DNA of 21,055 bases from positions 1 through 21,055 of the forward strand of contig JALCCG010000306.1 in assembly GCA_023212695.1 (NCBI GenBank). Direction: 5' to 3'. The stretch comes from Sporisorium sorghi. Taxonomy: Eukaryota; Basidiomycota; Ustilaginomycetes; Ustilaginales; Ustilaginaceae. This document shows, piece after piece, positions 1 to 7,189 of this stretch (position 1 is its first letter; every line of letters begins with the position of its first letter). A program made the position numbers and the translations under genes. A model generated the notes under the pieces. The model was given only the letters and a program-made list of their open reading frames with translations, was not told the origin of the DNA and ran no database searches.

Positions 1-90
1 CATTTTCTTCTTTTTCCCTTCTTTTTTTCCCCTCCCCCCGCCGGCACTCACACCTTCAACTAGCCCCTTAATTTTTCCCAAACACAAAAC

Positions 91-136
<46 letters not shown>

Positions 137-845
137 ATTGTGGCGTTGGTGCTTGGTTTCGTATCGCCTCTCTTGCTCGTTCTCGGATTGGTTCTGCATG
201 ACAAGCTCCAAGTTGTGAATGCTCACATCGGCTCAACTCATCGATGGTGCCGGGCAAACAAAGCCGAACGCTCGCAAGTTTGTGTTTTGCTCTGTCGTTC
301 CTGGTTCCTAGTCGAAGCTCCAGTTCTAGGCTTCGCTCGTGTTCCTGTTCGATCCGTAACTGACGTTGGGAGTTGAGCGCTGACGATCAGAAGACGTTCT
401 GCCATCGACCAGCTGCTACTCTCGGTTTTCCTGTCATTGCACAGGCAGATCAAAGACCGTCTCAGAAGCCACATCTTGTGTTCAAGCCACACACAGCGGC
501 GTTTGCACAACACCGCTGCAAGCCCCTCTTTCTTGCTCCGTGTGATCATGTCACCCACTTTCCAATCCAAAGACGATTCGAATGTCGCCTTGCGTCGCAA
601 GCTCACGCTCAGTGCTGGTGTGCTCGTCATTCGGCGGTCGAGCCTTCAGTCGGCACGATCAATCATACGTAAGGAACAAAAAGCGAGATTCGAAAGTATA
701 CCACAAAGGAGTGTGAAGACAGCAGCAGCGACGGCGCTGTCTGATAGCAAAAGCGACGAGAGACTCGAATGCACACTCTACGAGTGGCAGAGGCGATTAA
801 CAAAAACAGTGGACCAGCGACATTTGGCGAGGGAGACGAAGTTCC
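1..845. other. intergenic region, no supported gene
   Basis: No convincing gene is seen here. The first 60 bases are a pyrimidine-rich stretch, followed by a 42-base A homopolymer. The rest is mixed-composition DNA downstream of the stop codon of the minus-strand secreted precursor, so the part nearest 845 is probably its 3' UTR. ORFs of about 100-146 codons exist (for example 437-877, plus) but show no recognisable domain, no sensible composition and no conserved motif. A small inverted repeat (CGAAGC/GCTTCG, 313-335, 11-base loop) is present but unremarkable. No tRNA A/B box pair was found on either strand. Confidence 0.6.
93..134. repeat. A42 homopolymer
   Basis: An uninterrupted run of 42 A residues follows GC-neutral sequence. 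No target-site duplication or element body can be seen beside it, so there is no evidence that it is a retroposon tail. The exact length is likely to be unreliable in an assembly. Confidence 0.95.
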
Positions 846-2450
846 TTACTTGCGACGAATCTTCTCCATCCTCTTAAGGCCAGGCAACGGCAGCCCGACG
901 AACTCGATCGCCTCCTGCGCACCCTCCTTGAGCTCATCCGCGGCCTCCTTCGCCGGCGGGCCTGCACCGGGCAACACGCTGAATCCGGGCAAGCTGAGCG
1001 CCTGCCTCTTGGTCTGCACCTCGCCGTGCTTGCTGTACATGTTCTTGACAAACGCGCCGGCGGCGTCGTCAGCGGCGGTTTTGACGCCGAGCACTGCGTC
1101 GCGGGCCTCGTCGCTCGTGTCGAGAATTTGCTCCACTACGGGATCCTCAGCGCGCTTCTTGACGGGGACGCCTTCGACCTGGCCGTTGCCGCCGAGCAGG
1201 CCGTTTGCGAACAGGTCCTTGTCGCCCAGTGCGCGGGCGGTGTTGCCGGGGAGAGGGAGGGGAATCTTCTCCTTGACGCCCTCGATAGCGCTTTCGATCT
1301 GCTGGTAGCACCCGAACAGGTTGCACACCGCGTTGGCGGCTTTGATACCCATCACGGCGGGGCTGGCCGCTTGGCGCACGGGGGCAAGGGCGAGCGGCAG
1401 CGCGTTCGCCTTCGCCTGTGCAGCAGCAGCCTCGCCGAGCGCCTTGACGCTGCTCAGGTCGACGTTGTCCGGCGAAATCGTATCGCGTTTCGCGCCGCCG
1501 AGCAGACCGCCGCCGAGCGACTTGGCGCGCTCGAGATCCTGCGCGTTGCCCGTCTGCAGTCCCAGGTCGAGCGGCTTCACAGGCACCTCATCGCGCTTGC
1601 CCGCAGCAGGCACAAGGCCAGCCAGCAGCGACTTGATTCGCTCAAGGTCCTGCTCGTTGCCCGTCTTGAGCCCCAAGTCCACCGGCTGGCTCCCGTCCCG
1701 CTTGGTGGTCTTGTGCAGCCCTTCGAGCAGCGCCTTGGCCGCATCGAGACCGTCCTTGTTGTCCGCCTTGAGCCCCAGGTCGATCGGGTTGGTATCGCGC
1801 TTGGACGCGCCAGGCAGCGTGATGGCTTCCAGCGGGATCTCGTAGCCGAGCAGGTTGAGTCCCGTGCTCTTGCCCTCGCGCTTGCTGCCGGGAAGCTTGG
1901 TGGGCAGCTCCAGCTTGGGCAGCTTCTGACCCAGGATGTTGACGTTGACCGGATCTTCACCATCAGCGCGGCGGTTGAGAGGGTGCACAGTGCGCTGCGG
2001 TCCCAGCTCCTGGTGGTTCTCGGGCAGGTACTCGGTTCCCTCGCCCGGCTCGAGCGACTTGACAAAGTCGAGCAGACGCTTTCGGACGTTGGTGTAGTCG
2101 CCCTCGTGGTCAAGCGAGCCAAACAGCGGCAGCGAAGGGATCAAGCTCTCGCGCTTGATCGAGATGCCCTGACTAGTAAACTGCTCCACCACGGGCTCCA
2201 AATGATCACTCGGCAACAGTCGCCTCTCATGGATCATAGCCGGCGGCGTGGTGATCTTCTTAGCAGCACCTGCGAGCTCCTTGGACGCGGGCTCCAGGTT
2301 GAGGTAGGTGAGCGGCGTGATGGGTGCGCCCTTGTCGTCGACCTGGGTGAGGCCGAGCGGGGTGGTGACGGTGTCGGCGTGAGCGTGGCCGATGCACACG
2401 GCGACGAGGACGATGCTCGAGAGTGCGGCGAAGGGGGTGGTGAGCTTCAT
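846..2450 (-). CDS. secreted Kex2-processed repeat precursor (Rep1/KEP-like architecture)
   Basis: This encodes 534 residues. Translation is taken from ATG 2450 (MKLTTPF) rather than nine codons upstream, because it puts a signal peptide at the very N-terminus: hydrophobic core about 6-20, probable cleavage after AHA (residue 25). Dibasic sites occur at 99-100, 124-125, 160-161, 190-191, 217-218, 250-251, 285-286, 321-322, 432-433, 481-482 and 526-527, nearly all KR and often followed by D or E. Residues 219-322 hold three tandem units with the core DLGLxTGNxQDLERxKSL, each ending in KR. Six LPG tripeptides recur, three of them just before a KR site. There is no transmembrane segment or GPI signal, and only two cysteines (376, 381) in the mature part. 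This looks like a precursor cut by Kex2 in the late Golgi into many peptides, as known for Ustilago repellent Rep1 and fungal KEP proteins. No enzyme domain is recognised. The peptides' function (cell-wall, hydrophobicity, signalling or effector) is unknown. Confidence 0.82.
   Translation of the reverse strand: MKLTTPFAALSSIVLVAVCIGHAHADTVTTPLGLTQVDDKGAPITPLTYLNLEPASKELAGAAKKITTPPAMIHERRLLPSDHLEPVVEQFTSQGISIKRESLIPSLPLFGSLDHEGDYTNVRKRLLDFVKSLEPGEGTEYLPENHQELGPQRTVHPLNRRADGEDPVNVNILGQKLPKLELPTKLPGSKREGKSTGLNLLGYEIPLEAITLPGASKRDTNPIDLGLKADNKDGLDAAKALLEGLHKTTKRDGSQPVDLGLKTGNEQDLERIKSLLAGLVPAAGKRDEVPVKPLDLGLQTGNAQDLERAKSLGGGLLGGAKRDTISPDNVDLSSVKALGEAAAAQAKANALPLALAPVRQAASPAVMGIKAANAVCNLFGCYQQIESAIEGVKEKIPLPLPGNTARALGDKDLFANGLLGGNGQVEGVPVKKRAEDPVVEQILDTSDEARDAVLGVKTAADDAAGAFVKNMYSKHGEVQTKRQALSLPGFSVLPGAGPPAKEAADELKEGAQEAIEFVGLPLPGLKRMEKIRRK
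1485..1796 (-). repeat. three tandem 33-36-residue coding repeats bounded by Lys-Arg
   Basis: The units are residues 219-251, 252-286 and 287-322 of the secreted precursor (1698-1796, 1593-1697 and 1485-1592). Each begins D-x after a KR, carries P-(hydrophobic)-DLGL, then a TGN/ADN turn, a helical DLERxKSLL-like segment and a Gly/Ala-rich tail, and ends in KR. Units 2 and 3 are the most alike. A fourth KR-D segment follows (323 onward) but has lost the DLGL core. Confidence 0.88.
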
Positions 2451-3481
2451 GGTGTAAAAAGAGCGTGGTGGTGACAAGGGTGTCGAGGGGAAGGGAGGGG
2501 GGAAAGTTGGAGGGTAAAGGGGGGAAAGGTGGAGAGAGGGGAGAGATGGTGGTGGTCAAGAAGCAAGAGTGTCGAGGATAGAATTGTAGGAGCTATAGCA
2601 TCGACTAGCTACCATTGAGTCGGGTCAAGGTCACTAACAGCCAAGACCTGAGCTGTCAACAACAAAACAACATCCGTCCAAGGAGGAACCAAAGCAGCGG
2701 GTTTGACATGAGCTGCACACCTCATCGCGGACGTGGTTTCATGACCCGACGTGTCGGGTGAGCTGCAGCATAACGCTTGAGGCGAGGAAACGACGATGCA
2801 GCAGCAGAAGCAGCAATGACAGCGACACGACCGCCATCTACCCTCCTGAGGAAGCTCCTGTCACTCGAAGCACCGCTCTTGCTCGTTCTCGAAAGTGACA
2901 CAGCGGTCAGAACGAAGAATGCCTCGAGCATCGCACAAAGCGCTGTACCAGTGCGACAGCGACAAGGGAGCGGGGAAGCTTCTGTGTGGGGGCTTCGAGG
3001 AATGGCACGAGCATCCCAATGGACGGGCTGGCTCACGCCATGGCACTGCACAGCACAGCGAGAAGCGAGCTCCAGTGTGTTGCTCTGCGCGTTCCAGTTT
3101 TTGACAGCTGTCTGGCGGTCGAGGGCCTCCTGGAGAATTTGTGCAGAATCGAGGAATGCTACATGCGCCTGGGCAGTACTTGGACTGCTGCTCTTTCGCT
3201 TCTCTCGTCTATCCCGTCCTTTGCAGTCCATCATCTCAATACAGAGCACTTGATCTGTGAGCTTGGCATGACCAGCCATGTGGCATCACTCAAGACGAAG
3301 CTCGAAGCACCATCCCGATCCCGATCAATACCTTCCCGATCTGGCCAGAATCACGTGTCCGCAGCCTTCTCGCCTAAGCCAACTTTTGAGCGTTCCAAAA
3401 ACCTCCACTCCCACCAAGCTCGAGCTTTCTTCTTGCACATCACCGTCACCCCTACGACCTCAAGCGGTGATCATCGTCGAC
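2451..3481. promoter_or_regulatory. divergent intergenic region between the secreted precursor and SURF1
   Basis: About 1.0 kb separates the two divergent start codons, so it must hold both promoters and both 5' leaders. Directly upstream of the precursor ATG (2460-2570) there is a purine-rich G/A tract, which is C/T-rich on the sense strand and typical of fungal core promoters. A CACGTG palindrome lies at 3352-3357, 125 bases before the SURF1 ATG. The ORFs crossing this region (2722-3279 minus, 2777-3253 plus) show no recognisable protein family and are treated as chance. Confidence 0.55.
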
Positions 3482-4739
3482 ATGAAAGCAACACTTCAAC
3501 TCCAGCGAGCGCTACGCTCGGCGGCTGGCGCACCCCCCTTCGCCGCCGGGCCATCTTGCACCTTCGCAACTCCATCACTCGCGTCCTGGCCCCGCCCTCT
3601 CCTCTCCCCGTCCCCAAAGCTCCAACTCACACCCCTGCGCGCGCTCTCCTCAACCCCGCAGCCCTCCTCCTCGTCCTCCTACACCGACACCCCGGAGAAC
3701 TACTCCAACCCAACATCATCCAAAACCTCCCGCCCATGGTACCGCTCGCCCACCACCCTGATCCTCGGCTTCATCCCCATCTTCACATTCGGCCTTGGCT
3801 ACTGGCAGATCAAGCGTCTCAAGTGGAAAGTATCACTCATCGAGGAGCTCGAAGACAAGCTCTCTCGTCCCCCACTCCGCCTGCCACGTAATATCAACGT
3901 CGATGTGCTGCCGCAGTTCGACTTCCGGCTTGTTTCCGTCCGGGGGGAGTTCGATCACGCACGCGCGATGTTCGTCGGGCCCCGCGTGAGGGATGGCGTG
4001 ATGGGGTATCATGTGGTCGTGCCGTTTAGGAGGGCAGAGGGCGGGGGGATGGTGCTGGTGAATCGCGGGTTTGTGAGTGAGAAGCAGATCGAGGGGAGTG
4101 GGGAGAACAGGCGGTTGAAGCGCGAGGCGATGCAAGCGGGGGAGGAGGAATTTGTGGCGCTCCTGCCGAGGATCTACCCCGCGAACACGTTTACGCCGGA
4201 TAACGTGCCCGAGCGGGGAAGCTGGTTCCACGTCAACCCGGCACAGATGGCTGAATGGGCATCGCGCAAGGCCGGGGTTGAGGCGCTTTCGTTGACGTCC
4301 GAGGATGGCTACACTCCGAGCGCGGGGCTCGCTGAGAGCGTGAGGGGGATGCTCGGCTCGAAGGGGGAGGCGGAGCGCGTGCTGCCTGTTTATCTAGAGC
4401 AGGTTTTCGGTAAGTTGTTGCGTCTCGATGGAGTGCATCAGGGATGGTGACTGACATTCTTCGTTTGATTGACTGGCGTGGGGTGGATACAGACGGCAAC
4501 GTGGGCGAAGCAGCAACGCGTGTGGCGCAGGGCATCCCCGTCGGCCGTGCGGCTACGATCGAGCTGCGCAACCAGCACGCTGTATACGCTGCCACTTGGT
4601 GAGTTTCACGCCGACAAGCAGTGTTGTGTTGGAGAAAACGAGAGGCTGACTGTGTTCCGGTTTTCTCGCAAACAGGTTCTCACTGAGCGCATGCACCGCC
4701 GTCATGTTGGGGCTGCTGGTGCGTCGTGGGCGCTCCTAG
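3482..4739 (+). CDS. SHY1: SURF1/Shy1 family cytochrome c oxidase assembly protein (3 exons)
   Basis: The exons are 3482-4409, 4493-4598 and 4676-4739, giving 365 residues. SURF1 proteins sit in the mitochondrial inner membrane and help form the Cox1/haem a core of complex IV. The N-terminus (about 1-85) is Arg/Ser/Ala/Pro-rich with few acidic residues, as expected for a matrix-targeting presequence. TM1 is about 91-107, followed at once by the family motif GYWQIKRLKWK (106-116). The intermembrane-space domain includes the conserved VLVNRGFV (191-198). Splicing restores the family's C-terminal signature, GIPVGRAATIELRNQHAVYA then TW, leading into TM2 (about 346-361). Without splicing exon 1 would run to a stop at 4450 and lose this end. 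Met 3482 was chosen because an in-frame Met at 3278 would put a less typical sequence in front of the presequence. The gene is divergent from the secreted precursor and convergent with the transporter. Confidence 0.93.
4410..4492 (+). other. SURF1 intron 1 (83 nt, phase 1)
   Basis: The donor is GTAAGT at 4410 and the acceptor is ATACAG ending at 4492. CTGAC at about 4450-4454 and TTGATTGAC at about 4465-4473 are candidate branch points. Removal joins ...EQVF to DGNVGEA in frame. Confidence 0.92.
4599..4675 (+). other. SURF1 intron 2 (77 nt, phase 2)
   Basis: The donor is GTGAGT at 4599 and the acceptor is AAACAG ending at 4675. GGCTGAC near 4644-4650 fits a branch point. Removal rebuilds the Trp codon of the conserved YAATW-FSLSA junction before the last membrane helix. 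Confidence 0.92.
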
Positions 4740-4843
4740 CTTTATTCGCACACCACCACCACTCTACAAGATCCAATGACATCTATGCCTTCTAGAGGGA
4801 AATACATCTTTTGTACAATCACAGCATCCATTCATCTCTACCA

Positions 4844-6106
4844 TCACTCCTTCTTCTCCTCCCCATGCGTTGAAGCACCCGGCTTGGCCATGGCATACCC
4901 CACAGTCCCCGCCAACACCGCCGCGGCGCCACACCACATGCCCACACTCCCCCTCGACCCTTCCACGACCAACACGCTCACCACCAGACTCGCCGCCTTC
5001 CTTACCACCAAAACGAGCGTGACGCTGAGCGAGCTCACCTTGGACGTCAGCCGGTTGACGCCGTTGATGCAGAGCAGCTGTGTGGCGACGTTGAGCGCGA
5101 GCGGTGGGTAGAAGCTTGGGATCCAGAGGCCTTTGGAGGACGAGAGGGAGGGGAGGAGGGTGGAGAGGTCGAAGATGCGTTGTTGGGTGGGGTCTTTGCG
5201 TGCCGCTCTGGGGGAAGAGGTTGAGAGGAGGGTGGTGAGGCGGTTGAAGAGAGTAGAGCTCACAGGAGGAGAGGGGGGTGGACCGAAGCCGAACCACCAC
5301 GGCGTGGTCGCGTTAGCCTCGTGCAGATCGCTCGCCAGACTCGCCCTGCGCAGCGCGAATATGGGCAGCGACAGGAGGTGCGAGTAGAACAGCGACTCTC
5401 GCCAGTTCTGATTGCCGTACTGCCTGAACGTTTGTTCCTGCCACAGGCCCATGAAGCCGGTCAGCACGAGGGCGGAGAAGAGCAGCAGCACGCCTGTCGC
5501 GTACTCGCCCGCTGCCGTGTCCACCTCTTTCGTGCTATGATGCCGGGTGGAGTGGAGCGTACTGCTCACAACGCCGAGCGTGACGAGCACCACGCTGGCC
5601 ACCTGCAGCCGCGAGTAGCGCCGCCCCTGCACCGCCCATCCCAACAGCATATTGATCACCAGCCCGCCTGACCTGAAAACAATATGCACGGGCATGGGTA
5701 CGTCGTATGCGAACGCCATGTTGTTCAGCAAGCTTGTGGTGAGGTAGAAGCCGACCTGGACGATCCACCGGTACAGCGGTACCGCGCGCTCCTTTAGCGT
5801 GAGGAAGGGGTAGCGTGTCGAGAAACGCAAGAAGTGCGGGAGCGCGGAGAGCGTGGTGACGAGGAACTGGGCGAACGTGATCAGCGTCCCCGCCGAGGGC
5901 AGCTGGCGCGTGGCGAGCTCGAGCGTGTAGGCGTTGGAGCAGCAGCCGCCAAAGATGAGGCTCAGGATGAGCAGCCATTCCGGCGCCGTGGTTGCGAGGA
6001 TGGCCGAGGCGGTCGAGGTGGTGGTGGAAGCGGAGCCGTTGGAATCGGGCGCGGATTTGGGTGGCTTGCGCTGCCGTACGCCCGACGACGGCTGTATGGT
6101 CGACAT
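4844..6106 (-). CDS. YEA4: UAA-family nucleotide-sugar transporter (Yea4/SLC35B4-like, probably UDP-GlcNAc)
   Basis: This encodes 420 residues with about ten predicted hydrophobic segments (first about 43-60, last about 385-406). Diagnostic family features are GGCCSNAYTLE in TM1 (53-63), FRSGGLVINMLLGW (144-157), the YGNQNWRESLFYSHLLSLPIF loop and helix (230-250), and the C-terminal LSVTLVLVVRKAASLVVSV (360-378), all close to Yea4/SLC35B4. These proteins exchange cytosolic UDP-GlcNAc (some also UDP-xylose) into the ER or Golgi lumen, feeding glycosylation and, in yeast, cell-wall chitin. Residues 255-330 form a Ser/Pro-rich insert longer than in yeast. The start MSTIQPS at 6106 is chosen over an upstream in-frame Met at 6235, because the extension would encode only Arg and Lys homopolymers from the T34 tract. 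The exact substrate is inferred from the family. It is divergent from the OB-fold gene, 320 bp between ATGs. Confidence 0.9.
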   Translation of the reverse strand: MSTIQPSSGVRQRKPPKSAPDSNGSASTTTSTASAILATTAPEWLLILSLIFGGCCSNAYTLELATRQLPSAGTLITFAQFLVTTLSALPHFLRFSTRYPFLTLKERAVPLYRWIVQVGFYLTTSLLNNMAFAYDVPMPVHIVFRSGGLVINMLLGWAVQGRRYSRLQVASVVLVTLGVVSSTLHSTRHHSTKEVDTAAGEYATGVLLLFSALVLTGFMGLWQEQTFRQYGNQNWRESLFYSHLLSLPIFALRRASLASDLHEANATTPWWFGFGPPPSPPVSSTLFNRLTTLLSTSSPRAARKDPTQQRIFDLSTLLPSLSSSKGLWIPSFYPPLALNVATQLLCINGVNRLTSKVSSLSVTLVLVVRKAASLVVSVLVVEGSRGSVGMWCGAAAVLAGTVGYAMAKPGASTHGEEKKE

Positions 6107-6177
6107 CGTCCGTGGGCCCGTACTGAGTTGGTGGTGAAAGAGCAAGCAAAGGAGCGGAAGCGATGCAAGAAGTGTTG

Positions 6178-6178
<1 letters not shown>

Positions 6179-6212
<34 letters not shown>
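6179..6212. repeat. T34 homopolymer
   Basis: There are 34 uninterrupted T residues, 73 bases upstream of the transporter ATG (an A tract on that gene's sense strand). On the plus strand it is followed by CTTCGACGACGACGACGACG, a short triplet repeat. Confidence 0.95.
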
Positions 6213-6321
6213 CTTCGACGACGACGACGACGCAATCAACACTTTTTTCTCTTTCCGCGCCGCCGTGAATCCTGTTGCTGTCGACTTTGCTCTTCCGCAG
6301 CTGCATCGACGAGACGCGTAA

Positions 6322-6399
6322 ATGAGCGCGCGGCACTGCCACCTCTCTCTCTCCATCTCATCTACCTACAGCAACAAACCAACGATGACGACGACGTAG
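6322..6399 (+). other. short upstream ORF in the leader of the OB-fold gene
   Basis: The ORF is ATG to TAG, 25 codons, ending 27 bases before the main ATG at 6427. A second in-frame ATG at 6385 gives a four-codon version. If the transcript starts upstream of 6322 this could reduce translation of the main ORF. The transcription start is not known, so this is only a possibility. Confidence 0.35.
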
Positions 6400-6426
6400 C
6401 ACCCACTCCTCCCCACACTTCCACAC

Positions 6427-7053
6427 ATGGCAAAAGTGACCGACACCGCCCTCATCCTGCCCATCAGCGACGTCGACCTGTCCCGCGACGAGAACCGCAA
6501 GCTGCGACTGGCGGGTCACGTCACCGCCGTCTCCACCTCGGATGCATTGATCCTTCTTAGCGACGCCTCTGGAGGATCGATACTGGTCGACCTGAGCCTA
6601 TGCACCGATCAGAGCGGCAGCGGGGAGGGCGCAGCCTGGGGCAAGCCGCAGCAGGTCCCGCCCGAGCTCAAGGCCGCGATTATGGTCATCGGGCATCTGG
6701 TGCGGCGCACCCGGCCGCTGGATGTTGCGTTTGTGACCAACGCGGAGAAGGCGGATTGGGGCCAGGTCCAGGTGCGCAGTGCGGTGCCGTTGCAGCAGGG
6801 GAGAGCGCTGCCGAATCGGTACTTTGTGCTCGAGGCGATGCTGGTCAAAACGCTGGATCATACGTTTGATCTGCAGCTGTGGAACCGCGCGGCGCGGGCG
6901 AGGTCAGAGCACCAGTGGAGGATGTATCGCCAGGACATGGAGGAGGAGGAGGAGGAGGAGGAGGAGGAGGAGGAGCGGCGACAGCAGGAGAGCAGCCATC
7001 CTGCCGAGGTGGTGGATCGGAAGGGCAAGCGCAAGGCCATCGTCATCGACTGA
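6427..7053 (+). CDS. small OB-fold protein, probable Ten1-like CST subunit
   Basis: This is an intronless 208-residue protein. Residues about 26-155 read as a single OB-fold: strand pattern LRLAGHVTAVSTSDALILLSD (26-46), SILVDLSLC (51-59), a loop, AAIMVIGHLVRR (83-94), RYFVLEAMLVKTLD (131-144) and then a helix DLQLWNRAARARSEHQ (148-163). This order, with the final hydrophobic-Asp-Leu-x-Leu-Trp-x-x-Ala helix, matches the layout of Ten1, the smallest subunit of the Cdc13/CTC1-Stn1-Ten1 complex that caps telomeres and assists lagging-strand fill-in. A low-complexity loop (60-82) and a tail with 12 consecutive Glu (172-183) and a basic RKGKRK near the end (198-203, possible nuclear signal) are extra to the compact family core. 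Ten1 is poorly conserved, so another OB-fold role (for example an Rmi2- or Stn1-like adaptor) is possible. It is convergent with PPN1. Confidence 0.6.
   Translation: MAKVTDTALILPISDVDLSRDENRKLRLAGHVTAVSTSDALILLSDASGGSILVDLSLCTDQSGSGEGAAWGKPQQVPPELKAAIMVIGHLVRRTRPLDVAFVTNAEKADWGQVQVRSAVPLQQGRALPNRYFVLEAMLVKTLDHTFDLQLWNRAARARSEHQWRMYRQDMEEEEEEEEEEEERRQQESSHPAEVVDRKGKRKAIVID
6940..6975 (+). repeat. GAG/GAA-type triplet run encoding Glu12
   Basis: Twelve consecutive GAG codons encode an acidic tract in the C-terminal tail of the OB-fold protein. Its length is likely to vary between strains. Confidence 0.9.
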
Positions 7054-7189
7054 AGAACAGCTCACTCATACCCCGCGGTCTCAAGACACACGCACGCACA
7101 ACTCACACGCCAATCGCATGTCCTGTAACGCTATACCCCCAGCCCTGATCATTCTACAATGCCACGCTTCTCTCTCGTTGCTATTGCTG

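Larger units (their letters stand above)
6107..6426. promoter_or_regulatory. bidirectional promoter region between transporter and OB-fold gene
   Basis: These 320 bases serve two divergent genes. They contain a T34 run (6179-6212) immediately followed by a GAC/CGA triplet repeat (about 6213-6231). Poly(dA:dT) tracts are known nucleosome-excluding elements in fungal promoters, so this is a plausible shared promoter core. A short upstream ORF (6322-6399) lies in the probable leader of the OB-fold gene. The sequence next to ATG 6427 (CACACATGG) is a good initiation context. Confidence 0.6.

Noticed and set aside
93..134. A42 run as a retrotransposon or SINE tail
   Set aside because: No target-site duplication, no reverse transcriptase or Pol III box sequence adjacent.
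583..610. TTCGAAT motif as a tRNA T-loop
   Set aside because: The flanking bases do not form the required 5-bp stem and no A box or acceptor pairing is found.
437..877. 146-codon plus-strand ORF left of the secreted precursor
   Set aside because: No recognisable features, and it runs into the 3' end of the opposite gene.
1026..2474. 482-codon plus-strand ORF antisense to the secreted precursor
   Set aside because: It mirrors the precursor in the opposite frame and arises from GC-rich third positions. It has no signal peptide or domain, and the minus frame carries a signal peptide and phased repeats.
3278..3481. 68-residue N-terminal extension of SURF1
   Set aside because: In-frame, but it would bury the presequence-like N-terminus starting at 3482.
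2986..3891. 301-codon plus-strand ORF overlapping the SURF1 start
   Set aside because: Out of frame with SURF1, no family resemblance, and it overlaps the well-supported SURF1 exon.
6107..6235. N-terminal extension of the transporter containing Arg and Lys homopolymers
   Set aside because: It is created by translating the T34 tract and triplet repeat. Met 6106 gives a normal family N-terminus.
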